From VYDC01 sp034420495 (GTDB lineage: Bacteria > Chloroflexota > Dehalococcoidia > UBA2979): DNA of 5,601 nucleotides. How positions within the stretch are numbered: the first letter of the stretch is position 1; the number at the start of each line of letters is the position of its first letter. A model generated the notes under the pieces. That model ran no database searches, was not told the origin of the DNA, and worked only from the letters and a program-made list of their open reading frames with translations. Positions 1-4,730 of the stretch are shown piece after piece. The stretch lies in NCBI GenBank assembly GCA_034420495.1, contig DAOULG010000012.1:1-5601 (forward strand). Reading direction: 5' to 3'. The position numbers were made by a program, and so were the translations under genes.

Positions 1-233
1 GGCGCTCGCTCGTCATCGCCCCTCAGATAGCACGCGGCGGGCCGCGAGGGCGAGCGCCGCGCCGCCCCGGCCGGCGCGCCCCGGCTGCGGGCGGACCCGA
101 GGAAGGGACCCCGCCCGGCGGCGCGCGCCCCGGCCGGGGCGCGCGTACCATCGACGGGGCGCCGGCGAACCATCGGGGCGCGCGGGAGCGGCGGACGGCG
201 CGGGCCGGCCGCCCGCTCCGGGGGAGACCGGAG
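1..233. other. Non-coding upstream region, possible tail of an outside gene
   Basis: I can support no complete gene here. The rightward frame of the next gene is open back to the window edge but has no better start and reads as low-complexity Arg/Gly/Pro/Ala sequence, so it looks like composition rather than coding. Another rightward frame ends at a TAG at 28-30 after nine codons and could be the last residues of a gene outside the window; this cannot be tested here. The stretch contains a perfect palindrome at 122-145 and an imperfect direct repeat with the core ACCATCG at 147-153 and 169-175, spaced 22 nt. The hexamer TACCAT (146-151) resembles a -10 box but has no matching -35. Confidence 0.5.
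122..145. repeat. Perfect 24-nt GC-only palindrome (hairpin or operator)
   Basis: Each base from 122 to 133 pairs with its partner from 134 to 145, with no mismatch; the centre is CGGCCG. As RNA it could form a 10-bp stem closed by a GGCC tetraloop. It lies about 90 nt before the start codon at 234. No T-run follows on either strand, so it is not a classical intrinsic terminator. It could end an upstream transcript without a U-tract, act as a dyad operator, or simply reflect the base composition. Function is unknown. Confidence 0.5.
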
Positions 234-929
234 ATGAGGGCGCTCTCGCCCACGGGATTCTTCGTCGTCGTGGCGCTCCCGCTGCTCGCGGTGTCGGTCG
301 TCCTGGCGGCGATCGCCTTCCGGGTCGGCGGCGGGGAGGAGGAGGGCGCCGGCGTGGCCGTGGTCGCGACGCCGACGCCGCCGGCGGCAGCGGCGTCGAC
401 CCCCGCCGGCACCCCCGCTCCGACGCCCACCGCGCCCCCGGCCACGCCCGCTCCCACCGCACCGCCGCGCGCCGCCCCGACGCCGACGGCGACCCCGCCG
501 CCGACGGCGGAGCCGCCGGCCCGTGAGGGCGTCCCCTACTCGCTCTCCGACCTCGCCGGGTCGCTGGCGCCCGCCGGCGTCACGCCCACCGACCTCTACG
601 ATCCGCGCTCCGCCTGCGCGGGGACCGCCGTCGAGGGCGTCCCCTTCGTCGTGTCGGGGGACGAGGAGAGCGGGCGCTTCGCCGTCTGGGTCCTCTTCGT
701 CTACCCGGACAGCGAGGCGCGGCGGGCCGACTGGGAGACGGACCAGCGGGCGGTGCCGCTGGTGGCCGGCTGCGAGCCGCCCAACGGCTTCGTCTACTGG
801 AACGCCAACCTGCTGCTCTGGTTCGCGGGCTTCTACGGCGGGGACGTCGCTCCCGGATCCCCGCCCGTGAGCCGGGAGGAGGTGCGCGAGCACCCGGCCA
901 TCCGCGCCTTCCTCACCCTGCCCCGCTGA
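234..929 (+). CDS. Membrane-anchored extracytoplasmic protein with Pro/Thr/Ala-rich linker, unknown function
   Basis: The 231-residue protein has three visible parts. Residues 9-29 form one strongly hydrophobic helix, read as an uncleaved signal anchor or signal peptide. Residues about 45-97 are a low-complexity Pro/Thr/Ala stalk of TP, AP and PTPT repeats, typical of linkers that carry a domain away from the membrane or cell wall. Residues about 99-231 form a compact domain rich in aromatics, with exactly two cysteines (C128 and C180) that could form a disulfide outside the cell, and a motif around residues 184-201 containing NGFVYWNANLLLWF. I do not recognise this domain. The ATG at 234 is chosen because GGGGGAG (220-226) lies 7 nt upstream and the membrane helix follows directly. 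The gene ends 6 nt from the convergent deaminase gene, leaving no room for a separate terminator. A role in ligand binding or envelope maintenance is possible but nothing shows it. Confidence 0.8.
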   Translation: MRALSPTGFFVVVALPLLAVSVVLAAIAFRVGGGEEEGAGVAVVATPTPPAAAASTPAGTPAPTPTAPPATPAPTAPPRAAPTPTATPPPTAEPPAREGVPYSLSDLAGSLAPAGVTPTDLYDPRSACAGTAVEGVPFVVSGDEESGRFAVWVLFVYPDSEARRADWETDQRAVPLVAGCEPPNGFVYWNANLLLWFAGFYGGDVAPGSPPVSREEVREHPAIRAFLTLPR

Positions 930-935
930 CCGCCG

Positions 936-1961
936 CTAGGACGACCCCCGCGCGCTCACGCCCGCCCGCCACGCCCCGTCGAGTCGTTCGAGGTAGCCCC
1001 GACGCTCGCCGTCGGTGATGAAGGCGGCCCGGAAGCCGGCGGCGAGGATCTCCCGGACCTCGCCGGCCGACGCTCCCAGCGCGATGAGGTCCCGGTACTC
1101 CCCCGTCAGCGACGTCCCGAACAGCAGCGGATCGTCGGTGCTGAGCGTGACGACGACGCCCTCCCTGTGCAGCCTGAGCGCGGGGTGATCCGCGAGGCGC
1201 CGGTAGGCGCCGGTCCCGAGGTTGCTCCCGATCGACACGTCGAGCGGGATGCCGCGTCGCCGGAGCTCGTCGACGGTCGCGGGATCGGAGGCGGCGGCGA
1301 CGCCGTGCCCGATCCGATCCGGTCGCAGGACGTCGACGGCCTCCCGGACGCCCGCGGCGTCGCCGAACTCGCCCGCGTGCACGGTCACCGCCAGGCCCGC
1401 CTCCCGCGCCCGCTCGAACGCCGCGGCGAAGCGGCGCAGATCGTGGACGCCCTCGCGCCCGCCCATCGTCACTCCGACGAGGGATCGGCACTCCATGTCG
1501 GCGACGAGGCGCGCCCTCCTCTCCACCGCCTCCGGACCGTCGTCCCGGCCCAGGTCGGCGATCCAGCGGAGCTCGATGCCGTGGCGGCTGGCCGTCTCGT
1601 CGAGCGCCCCGGAGATCGCGGAGGGCGACATCCCGCCCTCAACGAGCGTCCCGACGTCGAACATGATCTCGGCGTAGACGACCGAGTCCCGGCGCAGCCG
1701 CGCCCCCACGCTCAGCCCGGCGAGCACGAGATCGTCCCTGCTCCGTATCAGGGTGGCCACGCCGACGTAGGCCTCGAGGAAGCGGTCGAACGACGGGCGA
1801 TCCCCGGCGGCGCTCCGGTAGAGGCGGGCGGCGTCCGGCACTCCGTGCTTCTCGGAGAGGCGGCGCGCCGCCTCCTCGCCGATGGCGCCCGCCAGGTGCA
1901 GGTGCAGCTCCGCCTTGGGCACGCGCGACAGTGCCGCCGCCAGGCCCGCTCCGCGCCCCAC
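936..1961 (-). CDS. add: Adenosine deaminase family protein (metal-dependent purine deaminase)
   Basis: This 341-residue protein is of normal length for the adenosine/adenine/AMP deaminase family, TIM-barrel amidohydrolases that hydrolytically replace the purine 6-amino group, giving for example inosine and ammonia from adenosine. The active-site set is visible in order: metal ligands H20 and H22 (PKAELHLHLAGAI), HAGE with ligand H195 and catalytic E198, RIGHG with catalytic H219, and STDDP with ligand D276 and D277. Two spots depart from consensus. The residue after HLHL is A24, where Asp or Glu is usual, and the usual GxDLAG segment reads GVTMGG (T165 for Asp). The exact substrate is therefore open: adenosine, adenine, a modified nucleoside or aminodeoxyfutalosine. 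The GTG start directly follows the TAG of the HAD gene, is the first codon available in this frame, and has no clear Shine-Dalgarno site, which points to translational coupling. A second GTG at codon 14 would cut close to the metal site and is less likely. Confidence 0.93.
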   Translation of the reverse strand: MGRGAGLAAALSRVPKAELHLHLAGAIGEEAARRLSEKHGVPDAARLYRSAAGDRPSFDRFLEAYVGVATLIRSRDDLVLAGLSVGARLRRDSVVYAEIMFDVGTLVEGGMSPSAISGALDETASRHGIELRWIADLGRDDGPEAVERRARLVADMECRSLVGVTMGGREGVHDLRRFAAAFERAREAGLAVTVHAGEFGDAAGVREAVDVLRPDRIGHGVAAASDPATVDELRRRGIPLDVSIGSNLGTGAYRRLADHPALRLHREGVVVTLSTDDPLLFGTSLTGEYRDLIALGASAGEVREILAAGFRAAFITDGERRGYLERLDGAWRAGVSARGSS

Positions 1962-2654
1962 CTACGTGGCGACCAGGTCGAGGATCCCGGAGACCGCCGG
2001 CACGGCGGGGCCCCGCCACGCCCGGGCCTCGGGCCGCGGGGGGTCGTCCAGGTCATCGCCGGGAACCCGGATCAGCACGGGGTGCAGCCCCGCGCCCCGC
2101 GCCCCCTCCAGCTCGCCGTCGCTCCCGTCGCCGACGTAGAGGCATGCGTCGGGCGCGAGCCCGAGACCCTCGCATGCCAGGCGGTAGATGCGCGGATCGG
2201 GCTTCGAGAGCCCCGCGTCCGAGGAGAAGACCGGCACCTCGACCACAGGCGCCAGCGAGGTCTCCCGCCACAGCTCGGGCGTCTGGACGCTCGCGTTGCT
2301 GACCAGCCCCGTGCGGAGCCCCGCCTCACGGAGCGCAGCCAGCGTCTCCAGGCTCCCCGCCCGGGCACGGAGGGAGCGCCGGTAGAGATCGAGCCGCAGC
2401 GCCGCCGCGGCCGCCACCCGCGCGGCATCGCGCTCGACGCCCAGGCAGCCGCATACGTGCCGGAGGTTCTCCTCGATGCTCGCGAAGGCGCCTCGCTCCC
2501 GGGCCAGGAAGGTCGTGCCCCAGAGCCTGAGGAGGTCGTGCTCCGCAACCCCCAGGACCTTCGCCATCGCCGCGATGGTCCCCCGGCCCTCGCGGCCGCG
2601 GAAGGGCTCCACGAGTGTTCCGTAGAGGTCGAAGATGACGCCCTGATACCTCAT
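1962..2654 (-). CDS. HAD-superfamily hydrolase, subfamily IA-like
   Basis: The 230-residue soluble protein shows the four HAD motifs. Motif I is VIFDLYGTLV with nucleophile D9. Motif II is LVSNAS with S119. Motif III is LSKPDPRIY with K151. Motif IV is YVGDGSDGELEGA with D176. The helical insert between about residues 16 and 98 is the cap typical of subfamily I. HAD enzymes form a covalent aspartyl intermediate, and most are phosphatases. Position +2 from the nucleophile is Tyr (Y11) instead of the acid/base Asp of phosphatases, a pattern known from haloacid dehalogenases, whereas motif IV looks phosphatase-like. The reaction is therefore undecided. Pairing with a purine deaminase suggests, by inference only, a nucleotide or sugar-phosphate substrate. 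The ATG at 2654 is chosen because motif I begins at residue 6 and a GGAG lies 10 nt upstream on the coding strand. The frame stays open upstream through the tRNA, which cannot be coding. The TAG stop touches the deaminase GTG. Confidence 0.9.
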   Translation of the reverse strand: MRYQGVIFDLYGTLVEPFRGREGRGTIAAMAKVLGVAEHDLLRLWGTTFLARERGAFASIEENLRHVCGCLGVERDAARVAAAAALRLDLYRRSLRARAGSLETLAALREAGLRTGLVSNASVQTPELWRETSLAPVVEVPVFSSDAGLSKPDPRIYRLACEGLGLAPDACLYVGDGSDGELEGARGAGLHPVLIRVPGDDLDDPPRPEARAWRGPAVPAVSGILDLVAT

Positions 2655-2670
2655 GCGGAGCCCGCTCCGC
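2655..2670 (-). promoter_or_regulatory. Ribosome-binding-site hairpin before the HAD gene
   Basis: On the coding (-) strand the 16 nt directly before the ATG read GCGGAGCGGGCTCCGC: a 6-bp perfect stem with a CGGG loop. The left arm holds GGAG, the only Shine-Dalgarno candidate, and the right arm CTCCGC touches the start codon. If the stem forms, it masks the ribosome site. Whether it regulates anything is inference, since short GC stems are common at this base composition. Confidence 0.45.
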
Positions 2671-2700
2671 CGTGGGGTGACTCGCGGGAGCGGGCACGGG

Positions 2701-2722
2701 GGCGCGCCTCCTCCGGCGCGCC
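2701..2722 (-). repeat. Hairpin between tRNA-Gly and the HAD gene
   Basis: Two copies of GGCGCGCC (2701-2708 and 2715-2722) flank TCCTCC, giving an 8-bp stem with a 6-nt loop; read leftward the loop is GGAGGA. A second, weaker stem lies just upstream for leftward transcription (2739-2744 with 2753-2758, GGCTCC/GGAGCC). No T-tract follows, so this is at best a weak terminator for the tRNA transcript. It may instead be part of a structured leader of the HAD-deaminase mRNA or an RNA-processing site. Confidence 0.4.
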
Positions 2723-2793
2723 GTCGCCGGGTGCGGCCGGCTCCCCGGTGGCGGAGCCCCCGGGCGCGCCGCTGCGCGTGATGTCGCGGTGGG

Positions 2794-2869
2794 TGGAGCG
2801 GGGGACGGGTCTCGAACCCGCGACCTTCTGCTTGGAAGGCAGATGCTCTGCCAGCTGAGCTACCCCCGC
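2794..2869 (-). tRNA. tRNA-Gly, anticodon UCC
   Basis: The leftward strand folds into a complete 76-nt cloverleaf. The acceptor stem is GCGGGGG (2869-2863) with CCCCCGC (2804-2798). The D stem is GCTC/GAGC, the anticodon stem TCTGC/GCAGA around the loop CTTCCAA, and the T arm GCGGG-TTCGAGA-CCCGT with one G-U pair. The anticodon TCC (2836-2834) reads glycine GGA and, by wobble, GGG. The discriminator is T at 2797, and the 3' CCA is encoded at 2796-2794, so no nucleotidyltransferase addition is needed. The variable loop AGGTC has the usual length. The HAD gene follows 139 nt downstream on the same strand with no strong terminator between, so co-transcription is possible. The open protein frames running through this region on both strands are spurious. 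Confidence 0.97.
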
Positions 2870-2913
2870 CCGACGGCCGCGCGCGGTCGCCTCGCCGCGC
2901 GCCTGCTCCGTAG

Positions 2914-2919
2914 AGTGTA
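2914..2919 (-). promoter_or_regulatory. Possible -10 element of the tRNA-Gly promoter
   Basis: Read leftward, this is TACACT in the context GGCTACACTCTACGG, one of the few AT-richer patches in the region, matching TATAAT at four of six positions. It would start transcription about 35-40 nt before the mature tRNA. No good -35 box lies 16-18 nt upstream. The overlapping TAGAGT (2911-2916) could serve the rightward hydrolase gene in the same way, so the patch may be a shared divergent promoter. Confidence 0.35.
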
Positions 2920-2985
2920 GCCTCGCCCGGCTGCGACCGCGCCCGCCGGGACGGCGCCGGTCGAGGGCGGCGGGGGAGGCTCGAC

Positions 2986-3885
2986 GTGACGGCTGTGATG
3001 AGCGCGGACGTGACCCGGGGCTTCGTGAAGACGCCGCACGGCCACATCGAGTACCGCGAGGCCGGCGGGGGGGATCCCTTCGTCATGCTCCACACCACGC
3101 CGTCCACCTCCGAGCAGTACGAGCCGCTCTTCGGCTACTTCTCCGATCGCTACCGCGTCGTCGCGCCCACGACCATCGGCTACGGCCAGTCCGACCGGCC
3201 CCCCGAGCCGTACACCAGCGTGCGCGAGTTCGCGCAGGCCCTCTCCTGGTTCCTCGACGGGCTCGGGCTGGCGCGCGTGCATCTCTTCGGCGCCAAGACC
3301 GGGGCGCAGATCGCGATCGACCTCGCGGGCTGGCAGCCGGAGCGCGTGCGCTCGCTCGTCCTGGACGAGCCGTTCGACTACTGCAACGACGAGGGGCGGG
3401 CCCTCCACGGGCGCATCCACCGCTACTACCCGGAGCAACCCGACGGCAGCCACCTGGTGGAGATCTGGAAGCGGGTCGGCGGCGATCGGCCGGGCGCGGA
3501 CCTGGCCGAGGTCAACCGCTCGCTCATGAACCTGCTCGCGATCAACGCGGGGGGCGAGGACGTCCGCGCGGTCTACGGCGACATGGGCTGGGAGGGCGCC
3601 GGTCCCCACGCGATCTGCCACTTCCCCACCTTCGAGCACACGCCGCTCGTGCGGGCCCCGGCGCTCGTGATCCACGGCTCGGAGAGCCGCCTGCGCTCGC
3701 TCCACGAGCGCTTCCTGGAGACGATCCCGGACGCGCGGGGCGTGCTCATCGGCAACGCCGGCGCCCCGGAGTCGGCGACGCGCCCCGCCCACCTCCGCGG
3801 CCAGTTCTTCGCGACGCAGGCTCCCGGGGAGTGGTCCGGCGCCATCCGCGGCTTCCTGGACGAGGCCGGGCGCACGGCGCGCTGA
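2986..3885 (+). CDS. Alpha/beta hydrolase fold protein with non-canonical active site
   Basis: The 299-residue cytoplasmic protein follows the alpha/beta hydrolase plan. It has an N-terminal beta hairpin (HGHIEYREAG), an oxyanion-type turn LHTTPST (35-41), the strand and turn VVAPTTIGYGQSDRP (58-72) typical of this superfamily, a nucleophile-elbow region at 101-107, a cap at about 130-220, and a late strand ALVIHGSES (226-234). The elbow reads G-A-K-T-G, with K104 where Ser, Asp or Cys normally stands. The expected GH near the C-terminus reads GA (G259-A260). A typical acid residue after the late strand is not clear. It may therefore be non-catalytic, use another mechanism, or bind a ligand; a GxHTG-type elbow occurs in some superfamily members as I recall. 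GTG 2986 is preferred as start because GGGGGAGG (2972-2979) lies 6 nt upstream; the in-frame ATG at 2998 is spaced too far. The gene diverges from the tRNA and converges with the lipoprotein gene. Substrate unknown. Confidence 0.88.
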   Translation: MTAVMSADVTRGFVKTPHGHIEYREAGGGDPFVMLHTTPSTSEQYEPLFGYFSDRYRVVAPTTIGYGQSDRPPEPYTSVREFAQALSWFLDGLGLARVHLFGAKTGAQIAIDLAGWQPERVRSLVLDEPFDYCNDEGRALHGRIHRYYPEQPDGSHLVEIWKRVGGDRPGADLAEVNRSLMNLLAINAGGEDVRAVYGDMGWEGAGPHAICHFPTFEHTPLVRAPALVIHGSESRLRSLHERFLETIPDARGVLIGNAGAPESATRPAHLRGQFFATQAPGEWSGAIRGFLDEAGRTAR

Positions 3886-3888
3886 GCA

Positions 3889-3911
3889 GGCCCGCGCGCG
3901 CCGGGCGGGCC
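3889..3911. terminator. Possible bidirectional hairpin terminator without T-tract
   Basis: GGCCCGC (3889-3895) and GCGGGCC (3905-3911) form a 7-bp perfect stem with a 9-nt loop, in the 34-nt gap between two convergent genes. Neither side has a T-run. Location favours a shared terminator, but the missing U-tract and the GC richness keep this tentative. Confidence 0.4.
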
Positions 3912-3919
3912 GCACGGGG

Positions 3920-4588
3920 CTACCGGGGGGCCTCCGCCCCACGGAGCTCCGAGACGATCGCCGCCGCCACCTGGTCGGCGCGCGGCCCGCTCTCCTGGGC
4001 GACGATCACGACCTCGCCCGCCGCGACCACCGCGAGGAAGAGCTGCCGGCCCCGGGGCTCGACCGGGGTGCAGGTGAGCAGCCATCCGCTCTCCCCCGAT
4101 ATGGGGGTCTCCGCCGAGGCGCAGCGGTGCGACGGGGTGCCGCCCTCCGCCAGCACGGCGGCGAGAGCGCGGGCCACCGGCTCGTCGCCGACGTCGAGGA
4201 GCTCCACCCCCGCCGCCGATCCGGCGCCGGCGGTGGCGACGTAGGAGTCGGCGAGGAGGTCGAGCGGGAGTCCGGCCGCCCGCGCCTCCTCGAGCACCCC
4301 CGCACGCCCGACGATCTCGCGCAGGAAGCGATCGCGGGGCTGCCGGGAGACGGCGGCGGTGCGTCCGTAGGCATCGGAGACGGCGCGCCGGAGGACCTCC
4401 CCCAGCAGCGTGGAGCGCTCCCGTGCTCCCGGCTCCGCGGGCGCGCCGGTGCCCTCCCCCTCCTGAGCGCAGGCGGCGGCGGGCAGCGCGAGAGCGGCGA
4501 GGAGCAGCGCCCCCGCGAGCCGCGCCCCCGCAAGACGCGCCGCCGCCCGCCCGCGGCGGAGGGGGATCCGTCCCGTCTCGTCTGGCAT
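3920..4588 (-). CDS. Putative lipoprotein or secreted protein, unknown function
   Basis: The 222-residue protein starts with a classic export signal: an Arg-rich n-region (R7-R23), a hydrophobic core of Leu/Ala (24-35), and ALPAAAC ending at C40. If C40 is lipidated this is a lipoprotein. The -3 residue is Ala rather than the preferred Leu, so plain signal peptidase I cleavage after AAA or ACA is also possible. After a short Gly/Glu/Pro spacer (42-57), a domain of about 165 residues begins with an amphipathic helical part (59-113). It continues into a mixed beta region containing C156 and C173, which could pair as a disulfide outside the cell, and ends in a strand LFLAVVAAGEVVIVAQ and a helix. 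I do not recognise the domain. The ATG at 4588 is supported by GGGGAG 8 nt upstream on the coding strand. It is divergent from the next gene and convergent with the hydrolase, so probably monocistronic. Confidence 0.8.
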   Translation of the reverse strand: MPDETGRIPLRRGRAAARLAGARLAGALLLAALALPAAACAQEGEGTGAPAEPGARERSTLLGEVLRRAVSDAYGRTAAVSRQPRDRFLREIVGRAGVLEEARAAGLPLDLLADSYVATAGAGSAAGVELLDVGDEPVARALAAVLAEGGTPSHRCASAETPISGESGWLLTCTPVEPRGRQLFLAVVAAGEVVIVAQESGPRADQVAAAIVSELRGAEAPR

Positions 4589-4628
4589 CGCCGGCGCTCC
4601 CCGCGGTCCCCGGCCCCGGAGGGGGATC
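4557..4628. repeat. 12-nt direct repeat around the lipoprotein start
   Basis: CGGAGGGGGATC occurs at 4557-4568, inside the first codons of the lipoprotein gene, and again at 4617-4628 in its leader, exactly 60 nt apart. It could be a paired binding site for a regulator of the divergent promoters, or a coincidence in G-rich sequence. Confidence 0.35.
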
Positions 4629-4638
4629 GCGAGTCTAT

Positions 4639-4648
4639 CGGCCGGCCG
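4639..4648. promoter_or_regulatory. 10-bp palindrome in the divergent intergenic region
   Basis: CGGCCGGCCG is self-complementary. It sits between a leftward -10-like TAGACT (complement of 4632-4637, no good -35) and the rightward -35 candidate at 4654. That placement suits an operator acting on both genes. At this GC content such palindromes also arise by chance. Confidence 0.25.
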
Positions 4649-4653
4649 CGCCG

Positions 4654-4682
4654 GTGACCCTCCTGCGGGGAGCCGCTACGAT
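4654..4682 (+). promoter_or_regulatory. Candidate sigma-70-type promoter for the gene at 4731
   Basis: GTGACC (4654-4659) matches TTGACA at four of six positions and TACGAT (4677-4682) matches TATAAT at four of six, with an ideal 17-nt spacer. Transcription would start near 4689, leaving a leader of about 40 nt. It is the best promoter match I see in the window, but two four-of-six boxes are moderate evidence. Confidence 0.5.
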
Positions 4683-4702
4683 GCCCGCGCCCGGCCCGGC
4701 TC

Positions 4703-4714
4703 CCCGGCGCCGGG
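4703..4714 (+). other. 12-nt palindrome directly before the ribosome site
   Basis: CCCGGCGCCGGG is a perfect palindrome within the predicted leader of the gene at 4731, ending 2 nt before the purine-rich ribosome site (4717-4727). It can form a short stem (4 bp, 4-nt loop) or act as a dyad binding site. No function is shown. Confidence 0.3.
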
Positions 4715-4730
4715 CGGGAGGGGGAGGCCC

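Noticed and set aside
13..462. Two leftward open frames over the first 460 nt
   Set aside because: They are almost pure Arg/Pro/Ala/Gly, overlap the membrane-anchor gene, and have no supporting start signals or motifs.
361..530. GC-rich repeats of the ACGCCGAC/CCGACG type, considered as a tandem DNA repeat
   Set aside because: They are explained by the Pro/Thr/Ala linker codons of the gene at 234, with no regular unit length.
2701..2722. Intrinsic terminator for tRNA-Gly
   Set aside because: The stem is good, but no U-tract follows in the leftward direction. It is kept as a hairpin of unknown function.
1167..2858. 563-codon rightward open frame opposite the deaminase, HAD and tRNA genes
   Set aside because: It runs antisense to two genes with clear catalytic motifs and through a tRNA. 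Its translation is Arg/Ala/Pro/Gly-rich without domain features, a usual by-product of very high GC.
2655..3107. Longer start for the HAD gene, extending 151 codons upstream
   Set aside because: The extension would translate the tRNA-Gly and overlap the divergent hydrolase gene. HAD motif I sits a few residues after the ATG at 2654, as is normal.
2986..3885. Haloalkane dehalogenase or haloacetate dehalogenase assignment
   Set aside because: The Asp nucleophile (GxDxG) and the catalytic His are both absent, so only the fold can be claimed.
2860..3942. 360-codon leftward open frame opposite the alpha/beta hydrolase
   Set aside because: It is antisense to a gene with fold motifs and a strong ribosome site, has a low-complexity Arg/Val/Ala composition, and overlaps the next gene's end.
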